Shown: positions 18,811 to 28,328 of the stretch, piece by piece
Numbering within the stretch: position 1 is the first letter of the stretch
Layout: the number at the start of each line of letters is the position of its first letter
Assembly (NCBI GenBank): GCA_963775015.1
Contig: CAVZHI010000024.1
Location: 62,001-126,000, forward strand
Direction of reading: 5' to 3'
Source: JAEMQF01 sp963775015
GTDB lineage: Bacteria > Pseudomonadota > Gammaproteobacteria > Burkholderiales > Burkholderiaceae_C
DNA: 64,000 bases
The notes under the pieces: generated by a model
Databases searched by the model: none
Seen by the model: only the letters and a program-made list of their open reading frames with translations
What the model was told of the DNA's origin: nothing
Program-made: the position numbers and the translations under genes

Positions 18811-20051
18811 TTAGCGCCTCCGCTGAGCGCGACTCGGCGCGCCCTGGTTGACCAGTGGGTCGCCCACACCGAGCTGCCCCTCCATCCACAGCTGCCCGAG
18901 CAAAGCGCCCTGTGCCACGAAGTCGTTCACGCCGGGCAGGTCGGCCGCGCGCCGGCGTCTGCGTGTACCCCTGCTCGTCGCGCCACAACACCCGCACCTC
19001 GTCGGGCCGCAGCGCGTTCAGGAAGAAGGGCGAGTGGGTCGTCACCAGCAGTTGCGTGCGGGCGCTGGCCGCGCGGCATTCTTCGGCCAACTCCGGCAGC
19101 AGCCGCGGGTGCAGAAAGTTCTCCGGCTCTTCGATGCCGATGAATGGCGGCGGTGCGGGGTCGTACAGGAGGACGAGGTACGCGAGCATCTTCAGCGTCC
19201 CGTCGGACGCAAACTTCGCCAGCACCGGGTGGCTGAATGGCGCGTCCTTGATTTGCAGCAGCAGCCGGCCGTCGGGCATCGTCTCGGCCAGCACGCGCTC
19301 GATTCGCGGCACGCGACGCCGCAGCACCTCGAAGATCTGCTCCAGCCGTTCACCGTGCTGCTCGGCGAGGGACTGGATGACATTGGCCAGGTTGTCGCCG
19401 GTCCTGGTCATGCGCTCCTGCGGGCCGGCCTCCGGCTGACCGCGCGCGCTGTCGGCCGACAGGTACGACACATACCAGCCGGTGATGAAATCGCGCAGTG
19501 CGGCCACGCGCGGATGATCGGCAAACTGCCCGAGTGCGTTGACGGCCAGCAAGTCGGCGCGACTTCAGCGGCACGTCGATGCGCGTGTCTTGCTCGTCGG
19601 GGTGCTCGCCGCTGACCGCCTTGCCCTTGCCCTCGCGATAGTCGAGAAATCGGAACGGCTGGCCATGGCTTCCACGCTTCCAGCGCAACCACTCCTCCAC
19701 GACCACCGGGCTACCCGCTCGTTCATCCACGGCCAGGTGATAGGTGATGAGCGGATAGCCAGGCTCACGGTACTTGATCTCGATGGTCACCGGCCCGTCG
19801 CCGCCGCGCGTCTTGAGTTCCTTCGCCCGGCCGCGCTTGTCCCATGCGCGGCGCAGCCCCAGCTCGAAGCACTCGGAGAGGAAGGCGAATACGTCGAACA
19901 CCGTCGACTTGCCGCTGCCATTCGGTCCCAGCAGGACCGTCAGCGGCGTCAGGTCCTTGAACTCGACCTCGCGCAGGGCGCGGAAGTTTTGGACCTTCAG
20001 GTACTCGATGCGTGCGCGGCTACGGGTGGTGATTGTTGGCTTTTTCTTCAT
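18811..20051 (-). pseudogene. AAA/SMC-like defence ATPase, two frameshifts
   Basis: An AAA-family ATPase of the OLD/RecF-like type, about 410 residues when the frame is repaired. The N-terminal piece has YLKVQNFRALREVEF and the P-loop LLGPNGSGKSTV; the middle piece has FIGIEEPENFLHPRLLPEL (Walker B) and LLVTTHSPFFLNAL; the end reads FVAQGALLGQLWMEGQLGVGDP. One extra base near 19,558 and another near 18,960 break it into three frames. The start overlaps the stop of the fused hsd fragment by 4 bases. It partners the TOPRIM gene. The frameshifts may be sequence errors or real decay. Confidence 0.8.
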
Positions 20052-20578
20052 GCAGTCACCTCAATGATTCTCTCGGTGTCTTTTACCTGCAGTTCGCCGG
20101 AGATGAGCTTGGGCAGCAGCTTGTCGCGGAGTGTGGTGAGTGTCCGGGATTCGCGCGCGCATTGAACGATGCGCTCGTGGAGTGGCCGCGCCAGCTTCTC
20201 AAACGCCTGAATCACCTGGGCTGATGGCGTGAGGCGCGGCTGCGTGTCGCGGCTGTTGCGCTCGGCATCGCAGTACTCGCCCGTCACGGCGTTCACCAGC
20301 AGGCGATGCAGCGCGCGGCTGCGCACGATGAGGTCCGTGCCCTCTGGTCGCGTCAGCTTGCGGAAGGCGTCGTCCAGCGCCTCGGCGGGCAGCGCCGGAT
20401 TGAGCCGCGCGAGCGCATCACGCAGCAGCAGCTCCAGCATGACCTGCCCGTAGTCATCACGCTCGGCCGCGGGCTCTCCGGGAGCGATCTCGATGGCGTT
20501 GCGGACCTGCCAGCCGACGCTTTCAAGCCAGGCGAGGTCGGCTTCCTCCACGGTGGATTCGGTGAAGCACTCGGTCAT
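20048..20578 (-). CDS. Fusion of HsdR N-terminus to HsdS C-terminus
   Basis: A 176-residue chimera. Residues 1-110 align with the N-terminus of the hsdR gene at 16926 (AWLESVGWQVRN, EIAPGEPAAERDDYGQV, DDAFRKLTRPEGTD), with many substitutions, so they come from a second hsdR allele. From about residue 115 the sequence is the end of an HsdS specificity subunit (VIQAFEKLARPLHERI, LTTLRDKLLPKLISGEL). Neither parent activity can remain: no nuclease motif and no target-recognition domain. The reading frame is intact and overlaps the next gene by ATGA, keeping translational coupling to the ATPase. This is a recombination scar, possibly still expressed. Confidence 0.82.
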   Translation of the reverse strand: MTECFTESTVEEADLAWLESVGWQVRNAIEIAPGEPAAERDDYGQVMLELLLRDALARLNPALPAEALDDAFRKLTRPEGTDLIVRSRALHRLLVNAVTGEYCDAERNSRDTQPRLTPSAQVIQAFEKLARPLHERIVQCARESRTLTTLRDKLLPKLISGELQVKDTERIIEVTA

Positions 20579-20833
20579 CCGCCCTCCCCTCCCGCACCTG
20601 GCCGACTCACAAGCTGCACCATCGCTTCATAGTGCCCAATGTCCTGCGCCTTGATGAACGGGGGCGACGCGCAAAGGTGCCGACACCGCAACGCGCCCAT
20701 CGCGCACATCACTCACACGAACGATTGGCACGCCATCAGCTACCGGGGCTCCAGGTTGAACGATGCCGTAGGAGATGCCGCGACTCGGCTCAATCAAAGT
20801 ATCGAGCGGAACCGTCTGCCACTCACTCACCAT
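20575..20833 (-). pseudogene. HsdS N-terminal fragment running into an unknown gene tail
   Basis: The ATG at 20833 begins MVSEWQTVPLDTLIEPSRG followed by GVPIVRVSDVRDGRV, a typical HsdS start and first target-recognition-domain opening of about 50 residues. The frame then ends at 20627. In a shifted frame the same stretch continues as FIKAQDIGHYEAMVQLVSRP and stops at 20575 with an ATGA overlap onto the hsdR/hsdS fusion. Two different gene remnants seem joined here. The second is not recognised. Confidence 0.65.
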
Positions 20834-20903
20834 ACCCAAGCCCCTCCAGATCGGCGGCAATGGCGGCTCCGAGCTTCGAGGCCTCGGCCTGCTGCTCGCA
20901 GCG
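20823..20903 (-). pseudogene. Tail of a second HsdM methyltransferase
   Basis: About 26 codons reading CEQQAEASKLGAAIAADLEG then LGYGE and stop. They align with the extreme C-terminus of the intact HsdM in this window (RDQQAEGAKLDVAIAANLRE) but differ at several positions. The stop overlaps the HsdS fragment start, the usual hsdM-hsdS junction. It is a leftover of a second type I system. Confidence 0.65.
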
Positions 20904-20932
20904 GTGCGGTGAACCACTGCTCGCGGCAGGAC

Positions 20933-22021
20933 TCAAGCATCGCCACCCCTCGTCTCAGCGCCCATCAGGATCGCGGCAAGCGCCAGATTCACGTAGTAGT
21001 TCGAGCGCCCAACCCTTTGCTTGCTCAGGAAACCGCCGGCACTCAGAGCATCGAGGTACTTGGTGGCGGTGAGGCGCGAGACTTTGAGGTCGCGTTCGAC
21101 AAAGTCGATCTTCGTGTACGGGTGACTGAAGAGGTTGTTGATCAGGTCCTGGCTGTAGAAGCGGTGTGCGGCGCGGATGCGGTGCTTGTAGTCCATCAAG
21201 GCGTCTTTGATGGCACTGATGGTTTGAATCGTTTCACCGGCGGTCCGCTCCACCGCGTCCAGCATGTACAGCACCCATTCTTCCCAGATGTCGCGCTCGC
21301 GCACCTCCTGCAGCAGCCGGTAGTAGTCGGCCTTGGCGCGGACGATATGGCGGCTGAGGTAGAGCACGGGGATGTCCAGCAATCCTTGCTTGACGAGATA
21401 CAGCACATTGACGATGCGTCCGGTGCGGCCGTTGCCGTCGTAGAAGGGATGGATGCTTTCGAACTGGTGGTGGATCAGTGCCATCTTGATCAGCGGGTCG
21501 GCGTCGAAGACGGCCTCGTCGTTGATGAAACGCTCCAGGTCGCGCATCAAGGCAACGATGACCTCAGGCTCCTGCGGGGGCGTGTAGACGGTGCGGCCCT
21601 CGCCATCCTTGAGCGCGGTTCCTGGCAATCGGCGCAGGCCAGCGCTGTTGCGTTCCAGTTCGGCTTGGATTTCCAGGATGTGGTTGACCGTGAGCAGGCC
21701 GCTTTTTTGCACGAGATCGAAACCGACGCGCAATGCTTGTCGGTAGCGCAGCACCTCCTTGGCGGCGGCGTTGGCGAAGGCCTCCGGCATGGCGTCATCC
21801 TTGAACAGCTCGTCGTGGGTGGTGACGATGTTCTCGATCGCGGAGCTGTCCTTGGCCTCCTGAATCGCGAGGGTATTGATCAGAATGCCTTGATTCGGCA
21901 TCGACGCCGCCACGCCCTTGAGCTCGGCCAGCTTGCGACTGGCAGCGGCCAGTTTCTTGAGGATGCTCGGCGCCTCGAAGCGTGCAGGTGACAGGCGATC
22001 GAGGGGCGCAATGGTCGTCAT
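20933..22021 (-). CDS. Fic-domain adenylyltransferase with winged-helix C-terminus
   Basis: A 362-residue protein. The Fic motif HPFYDGNGRTGR is at 191-202. An N-terminal inhibitory helix with SAIEN (residues 60-64) fits class II Fic proteins, in which the Glu blocks the ATP site. The C-terminal 70 residues (KIDFVERDLKVSRLTATKYL, then GFLSKQRVGRSNYYVN) look like a winged helix-turn-helix. Fic proteins transfer AMP to target proteins; this DUF4172/Fic_N-type form is often embedded between hsdM and hsdS. A 28-bp palindrome directly upstream suggests self-regulation. All catalytic residues are present. Confidence 0.9.
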   Translation of the reverse strand: MTTIAPLDRLSPARFEAPSILKKLAAASRKLAELKGVAASMPNQGILINTLAIQEAKDSSAIENIVTTHDELFKDDAMPEAFANAAAKEVLRYRQALRVGFDLVQKSGLLTVNHILEIQAELERNSAGLRRLPGTALKDGEGRTVYTPPQEPEVIVALMRDLERFINDEAVFDADPLIKMALIHHQFESIHPFYDGNGRTGRIVNVLYLVKQGLLDIPVLYLSRHIVRAKADYYRLLQEVRERDIWEEWVLYMLDAVERTAGETIQTISAIKDALMDYKHRIRAAHRFYSQDLINNLFSHPYTKIDFVERDLKVSRLTATKYLDALSAGGFLSKQRVGRSNYYVNLALAAILMGAETRGGDA

Positions 22022-22045
22022 GTCCTCGTCCTCTTCCGGCGAACC

Positions 22046-22093
22046 TGTATAGAAAACTCGGATTTCCTATACACGTCCCGATCGATATGTATA
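22046..22093 (-). promoter_or_regulatory. AT-rich palindromic operator/promoter before fic
   Basis: A 28-bp inverted repeat lies at 22046-22073: on the minus strand TGTATAGGAAA, 6 bases, TTTTCTATACA (one mismatch between arms). A further TGTATA half-site is at 22088-22093. The TATACA/TATAGG elements also resemble -10 boxes. The AT content stands out against the GC-rich surroundings. Confidence 0.55.
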
Positions 22094-22117
22094 AAAAGTG
22101 CCGCCATCGTGTGCGGG

Positions 22118-23707
<1,590 letters not shown>

Positions 23708-23771
23708 AGCTTCGCAGTGTCGTTCAATGTGGGGTCGCCCAGCGTGGTCGATCCCGGGTCCGCGTGGCGGC

Positions 23772-24312
23772 TCATGGTTTGCGGCGTACCACACTGGTCT
23801 GTTCCTGCGCCACCGCAAACGCCCGCCCCTCCGTCAGCTTGCTGCGCGCCCGCGCCCGGCGCACAAGACTTCGTGTCTCCTCGCGCAACTTGCGACGTGG
23901 ATACCAAAGGGCCACGCCGCCCAGTGCGTCCGAAGTTCTTCGCAAGCTCGGCCGGAGACGGCCGATAGACCTTGGCGATGAACGGCGGTGCATGCGCGGC
24001 GAGGAAGGTTTCGATCCTCGGCAACGTCGCGACGAAGTGGCGTGCGAGTTGCGGGTACGGCAACTGGCCGATGATCACCAGCAGCGCAACGCCATGGTGG
24101 ATCACCGCGGCCAGTTCGTTCGGCTTGTAGCGGATACGGCCGTCGTGCATGATCACGACCCATCCGCGCCGGCCCACCGATTCGAGCCATTGCGTGTCTG
24201 GCGTGTCGTGCGCGAAATGGTCTGCGGCGCGCTCGACCTGCAAACCGGCCGCGGCGAGAATGCCTGGAAACTGCTTTCCGAGATCGCGGTCAGTGAAGTA
24301 AACCCGGCTCAA
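23772..24312 (-). CDS. VapC45-like PIN toxin, frameshifted
   Basis: A PIN-like (VapC45/PIN_8 family) ribonuclease toxin of about 180 residues when repaired. The first part reads VYFTDRDLGKQFPGIL, then ERAADHFAHDTPDTQWL and GWVVIMHDGRIRYKPNE, giving the spaced acidic residues of the family. An extra base near 23,935 shifts the frame; the other frame continues SDALGGVALWYPRRKLREETR to a stop at 23772. The start is TTG at 24312, overlapping the antitoxin stop (TTGA). It is paired with the DUF433 antitoxin upstream. Confidence 0.72.
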
Positions 24313-25001
24313 GCGGCGCGCTCATAGAGCACCGCCTCCTCGACTTCCGGAGGGGTGAGATCGTAATCGAGCGCGAGATCGGCAACCGACTCGCCCGCGT
24401 CGATGCGCTCCGCGATGGCGTGGGTCGAGATCCCCATTCGCACCACCACCGGCCGCCCGAAGGCGACGTTCGGATCGATGGCGATCGGCCGCCGGTTCTC
24501 TGGTGCGTGGCTGCTGGTGAATGGATACAGCCGTACCGGAAAATGCCATTCATCCCACTCCACGCGTTCGAGGTGCGCCTCGAACATCTTGCGCATGGCG
24601 AGCTGGCCCGACGCCGAGAGATCGATCAGCTGGCCGTACCTGTCCAGCAGCACCTTGCCGCCATGCGTGCGCAGTTCCTGGCTCAGCAACAAGCGCCTGA
24701 CCGACAGCGTCTTCTCGGCGTAAGCCAACGCCTGCCGCAATGCCTGGATCGAGACGCCATGTTCGGCGCGCAGCGAGCGCAGTACATGTGCTTCGATCAG
24801 GTTCCAGAACGAGAGGGTGGTCGGCTGCGTTTCTGGTGGATGGATCAGCGGTTTGAAGTGCCCAAGCCCCTGCTCCTTGGGATAGTGACGCCCAACAACC
24901 CACGAGCGCAGCGTGGCGCTTGCGACCTTGAGGTAGCGAGCGGCCTCGGCCAGCGTGTAGGCGGGCTGATTGCGGAGGTCGTGTTTGTCGAAGGCCGGCA
25001 C
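24309..25001 (-). CDS. VapB45-like antitoxin with DUF433 domain
   Basis: About 230 residues. Residues 10-60 form a MerR-like helix-turn-helix (AYTLAEAARYLKVASATLRSW). The C-terminal segment GRPVVVRMGISTHAIAERI, then GESVADLALDYDLTPPEVEE, is a DUF433 domain, typical of antitoxins for VapC45-type PIN toxins. The toxin start overlaps its stop. GTG at 25001 is favoured because longer starts would run into the cytochrome c gene; the true start is uncertain. Autoregulation is usual for this class. Confidence 0.75.
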   Translation of the reverse strand: MPAFDKHDLRNQPAYTLAEAARYLKVASATLRSWVVGRHYPKEQGLGHFKPLIHPPETQPTTLSFWNLIEAHVLRSLRAEHGVSIQALRQALAYAEKTLSVRRLLLSQELRTHGGKVLLDRYGQLIDLSASGQLAMRKMFEAHLERVEWDEWHFPVRLYPFTSSHAPENRRPIAIDPNVAFGRPVVVRMGISTHAIAERIDAGESVADLALDYDLTPPEVEEAVLYERAA

Positions 25002-25059
25002 GTGCTGCAGCTCTTGGCGCGCTATTTTGGCCCAGTTCGGGTTCGCAGCCCCAGCAGCG

Positions 25060-25359
25060 CTACTTCGCAGCCAGCACAAACGCAGCGATCGACTTCAAGT
25101 CCGCGTCACTCGCGACAACCTTGTCGTGGTTGTCGGTGCCGCCGGTCTTGAGCAGGTCGACGAGCTTGGCCGGCGCGTCGGCTTGGCCTTTGTATTTCTC
25201 GGCGATCGAGGCGAACGACGGCGCCTTCTTCGTCGTCTTCGCTGTGTGGCACTTGGAGCACTTGTTCGCTGCGATCAAGTCCTCGGCGGGGCCGGCGAAG
25301 GCGCTGCTGGCGAGGGCGACGGTGGCGATGGCCGCAGCGAGGTTGAAGTGCGGTTTCAT
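25060..25359 (-). CDS. Small periplasmic class I cytochrome c
   Basis: A 99-residue protein with a Sec signal (AAAIATVALASSAFA, residues 8-22) and one haem-binding CSKCH at about residues 34-38. A C-terminal Met is lacking in the usual form, so the sixth ligand is unclear. It is the last gene of the hydrogenase operon; its ATG overlaps the hoxX stop by 4 bases, and AAGGAA lies upstream. A role in moving electrons from or to the hydrogenase/cytochrome b is possible from position only. Confidence 0.85.
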   Translation of the reverse strand: MKPHFNLAAAIATVALASSAFAGPAEDLIAANKCSKCHTAKTTKKAPSFASIAEKYKGQADAPAKLVDLLKTGGTDNHDKVVASDADLKSIAAFVLAAK

Positions 25360-27146
25360 GGGGTTCCTTTCTTTTCAAGGGCAGTGGATCCCGGCTTTCG
25401 CCGGGATGACGCTTGCTCTATCTGGTGGGCGGGGGCTCGGCTGGCGCTGTTCAGCCGCCGATGCAGACACAGATGCCGCGGCGTCCACGACGGTGCGACG
25501 TGGCGCACGAAGTTCGAGCGTGCAATGTGATAGCTCGGGTCGAAGCCGTAGAAGTTGCGCCGCATGCGTTGCAGTTCTTCGTCGCGGTATGCGGCGAGCG
25601 GTTTGCGGGCCTCGTCGGCTTCGCGCTGTTGCCGCTTGGCGCGCAGCAAGTCGGGCAGTTGCGCGCTCGCGGCAAGCAGCGCAGCGCGAGCGCGCACGAG
25701 GCTGACGAACTCTTGCGCGCTGTCGCCGAAGACGGCGTCGACGAGGCCCAGTTCCGCCGCTGCACTCGCCGACATCGGCAGGCGCCGATTCATCACGTCG
25801 GCTGCAGTTGTTCCGCGTTGCAACCGGCGCGGCAACAGATAGGTCCAGTACTCCGATCCATAGAGGTTGCCCATGTTCTTGTAGTGCAGGTTCAGCACCA
25901 CGCTGCGACGTGCCCAGACCCGATCCGCCGCGAGCGCGAGAAAAGCGCCGCCGGCGCCGGCATTGCCTTGCAGCGCGGCGATGACGATGCGGTCCGTCGC
26001 CTCGATCAAGGTTTGTGCGACGTCGTCCATCGCGTTGATGCTGCGCCACGATTCGTCGGCCGGGCTGTCTGCCGCTTCGATGACGTTCAGGTGGATTCCG
26101 TTGCTCCAGAATTCAGGCCCGCCGAAGAGCACGAGCACGCGGGGCGGTTGGGCCAGCGCGAAACGCAATGCGGCGCTGAGGCGGCCACACTGCGCCGTGC
26201 TCATCGCGCCGTTGTAGAAGGGGAAGTGCAGGCTGCCCACGCCGTCTTGCGACTCGTAGCGGATCTCCCGCCATCCCGAGGTGGCCGCGGGTGCATCGAT
26301 CGCGATCGCCCACTCGGGCAGGTCTTGCGTTTCGGCGGGAAAGGCGTGCGCTGTGGGCAACTTGAAGCTGTCTTGCACATCGATACGCCGCACCTGCCCG
26401 AGGCACACCGCGCCGTCGACCGTCGCGCGCAGCACCGCCTCGTTGCGCCTGCCGATCACTTCGCCTGGCTCGTGGTGATGAGCCAGCACTTCACCGTGCG
26501 CGTCGAACAGATGGCATGGTGTGTCAAACAGGTGGTCGAACACGCCCGGCGCACCGTCGGCGGCGCGAATCTTGCGCAGCACCGTCTGCGTCGTGTCGCG
26601 CTGCCAATCGATGCGGCGCTGCGCTTGCTGCATCAGCGGGTGCCAGCAGCCTCTTGCTCCGGCTGCGTCTGAAGCAGGGGCTTCGCGTCCCGACGCTTCA
26701 AAGCGCCTGACCGCGGCAAGCACGGCGCGCGCTGCGGCTTGCGTGACTTCGCCGCGATACAGGCTTGACTTCGTCGCGTCGCGCATCGCAAAGGTTTCGG
26801 TCGCCCACACCGGCCCGGCGTCCATTTGTGCGGTCGCCTGCAGCACGGTGACGCCCCATTCGGATTCACCGTTCATGATCGCCCAGTCGAGCGCCGAGGG
26901 CCCGCGGTCGCCGGCGACTCCCGGGTGCACGACCAGGCAGACCGTGTCGCGCCAGATCTCCTCCGGAATCGCGCGCTTGAGGAACGGCGCGATCACGAGC
27001 GCCGGCCGGAACAGCGCCACGGCTTCGAGCGTCACCTCGTCGGAGATGTCGAACTCGACCGACACCTCGTGGCCGAGCGCCGTGAGTTCCAGGTGCAAGC
27101 GCTGCGCCAGGCCATTGAAGCTGCGGGTGAGGAACAGGATGCGCAT
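25356..27146 (-). CDS. hoxX: HoxX hydrogenase maturation protein
   Basis: A 596-residue two-domain protein. The N-terminal half (residues 1-270) is formyltransferase-like, with VVHPGVAGDRGPSALDWAI. The C-terminal half (about 290-560) is an enoyl-CoA hydratase/crotonase fold, with VLVLFGGPEFWSNGIHLNVI and LQGNAGAGGAFLALAADRVW. HoxX makes CO for the NiFe(CN)2CO site under aerobic conditions, using a formyl-group donor. The final 20 or so residues (ASSRRKPGST) are a translated palindromic repeat. It follows hypE and fits an oxygen-tolerant enzyme. Confidence 0.92.
   Translation of the reverse strand: MRILFLTRSFNGLAQRLHLELTALGHEVSVEFDISDEVTLEAVALFRPALVIAPFLKRAIPEEIWRDTVCLVVHPGVAGDRGPSALDWAIMNGESEWGVTVLQATAQMDAGPVWATETFAMRDATKSSLYRGEVTQAAARAVLAAVRRFEASGREAPASDAAGARGCWHPLMQQAQRRIDWQRDTTQTVLRKIRAADGAPGVFDHLFDTPCHLFDAHGEVLAHHHEPGEVIGRRNEAVLRATVDGAVCLGQVRRIDVQDSFKLPTAHAFPAETQDLPEWAIAIDAPAATSGWREIRYESQDGVGSLHFPFYNGAMSTAQCGRLSAALRFALAQPPRVLVLFGGPEFWSNGIHLNVIEAADSPADESWRSINAMDDVAQTLIEATDRIVIAALQGNAGAGGAFLALAADRVWARRSVVLNLHYKNMGNLYGSEYWTYLLPRRLQRGTTAADVMNRRLPMSASAAAELGLVDAVFGDSAQEFVSLVRARAALLAASAQLPDLLRAKRQQREADEARKPLAAYRDEELQRMRRNFYGFDPSYHIARSNFVRHVAPSWTPRHLCLHRRLNSASRAPAHQIEQASSRRKPGSTALEKKGTP
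25381..25411. repeat. GGATCCCGGC palindromic repeat in hoxX 3' end
   Basis: One copy with arms GGATCCCGGC and GCCGGGATGAC around a TTTC centre. It is translated as part of the HoxX C-terminal tail. Confidence 0.8.
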
Positions 27147-27158
27147 CGTCGACCAGCC

Positions 27159-28208
27159 TCAACAGATGCGCGGCAACTGGTCACCGGTCAACCAGTCGAC
27201 GATGCGCGTGCCGCCGAAACGCGTTCGCATCTGCACGAAGTGCTGCGGGTCGGCGATCACCTCGCCGATCAATGCCGCGTCAGCGCCCAGCGGATGCGCG
27301 CGCATCGCGCGCAGCAGTGGTTCGGCACCTTCGGGCGGAACGACTGCGACGAGCTTGCCCTCGTTGGCGACGTACAACGGGTCCAGGCCGAGGAACTCGC
27401 ACGCCGCCGCCACCTGCGGCCGCACCGGCACGGCGGCCTCGTCGATCAGCATGCCGACGCGCGATTGCGTGGCGATCTCGTTCAGCGTCGTCGCCAGGCC
27501 GCCGCGCGTCGGGTCGCGCAGCACGCGCACCTCCGGAACGGCGTCAAGCATCGCCGCCACAAGGCCGTGCAGCGCCGCAGTATCGGAGCGCAAATCGGTG
27601 CCGAACGCGAGCGACTCGCGCTGCGACATCACCGCCATGCCGTGGTCGCCCAGCGTTCCCGAGACGATGATGCGGTCGCCCGGCCGGGCGCGGTCGCCGG
27701 AGATTTCGATTCCCGGCGGAACGACACCCACACCCGTCGTCGTGATGAACACGCCGTCGCCTTTGCCCTTCTCGACGACCTTGGTGTCGCCGGTGACGAT
27801 CGGAACACTCGCCTCGCGCGCGGCGCGCGCCATCGAGTCGACGATGCGCTGCAATGGCGCGAGTGGAAATCCTTCTTCGAGGATGAACCCCGCAGCGAGC
27901 CATAGAGGTTGTGCGCCTGCCATCGCCACGTCGTTGATCGTGCCGTGCACCGACAGGCAGCCGATGTCGCCGCCGGGGAAGAACAGCGGCGAGACGACGT
28001 GGCAGTCGGTCGCGATCACGATGCGCCCCTCGGGCCGCGGCAGCAGCGCCTGGTCGTTGCGCTGCGCGAGCCACTCATTGTCGAAAGCGGCTGCGAACAG
28101 CTGCTCGATGAGCTGCGCCATCGCGCGGCCACCCGAGCCGTGCGACATGTCGACATGGCCGTGCTTGATGTCAAGCGGACGGATGTAGTTGGCTCGAGCT
28201 TGGCTCAC
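27159..28208 (-). CDS. hypE: HypE, carbamoyl dehydratase for hydrogenase CN ligands
   Basis: A 349-residue protein of the PurM/SelD fold with DMSHGSGGRAM near the N-terminus, GDIGCLSVHGTINDVAMAGA, VSGTLGDHGMAVMS and the invariant C-terminal PRIC. The terminal Cys receives the carbamoyl group from HypF and is dehydrated to thiocyanate with ATP. The start is GTG at 28208. Between it and hypD lies a tandem repeat block, the only break in the otherwise tight hyp gene run. Confidence 0.95.
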   Translation of the reverse strand: MSQARANYIRPLDIKHGHVDMSHGSGGRAMAQLIEQLFAAAFDNEWLAQRNDQALLPRPEGRIVIATDCHVVSPLFFPGGDIGCLSVHGTINDVAMAGAQPLWLAAGFILEEGFPLAPLQRIVDSMARAAREASVPIVTGDTKVVEKGKGDGVFITTTGVGVVPPGIEISGDRARPGDRIIVSGTLGDHGMAVMSQRESLAFGTDLRSDTAALHGLVAAMLDAVPEVRVLRDPTRGGLATTLNEIATQSRVGMLIDEAAVPVRPQVAAACEFLGLDPLYVANEGKLVAVVPPEGAEPLLRAMRAHPLGADAALIGEVIADPQHFVQMRTRFGGTRIVDWLTGDQLPRIC

Positions 28209-28328
28209 GCGGGCCCCTGCGGGTGGATCCCGGCGTGCGCCGGGATGACGGTGGTTCGACCTGGGCTCATGCAGTCCCCTGCAAGTGGATCCCGGCGTGC
28301 GCCGGGATGACAGTGGCTCGGCCTCGAC
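28205..28328. repeat. Two 62-bp tandem units carrying the GGATCCCGGC palindrome
   Basis: Units at 28205-28266 and 28267-28328 are near-identical direct repeats. Each begins CTCA(C/T)G, has CCCCTGC, and carries a GGATCCCGGCGTGCGCCGGG palindrome. They fill the gap between hypD and hypE and would form two strong hairpins in the operon transcript. Confidence 0.85.

Noticed and set aside
28205..28328. Two direct repeats considered as a short CRISPR array
   Set aside because: Only two 62-bp units, each with its own palindrome, no distinct spacers and no cas genes; they fit duplicated intergenic repeats.
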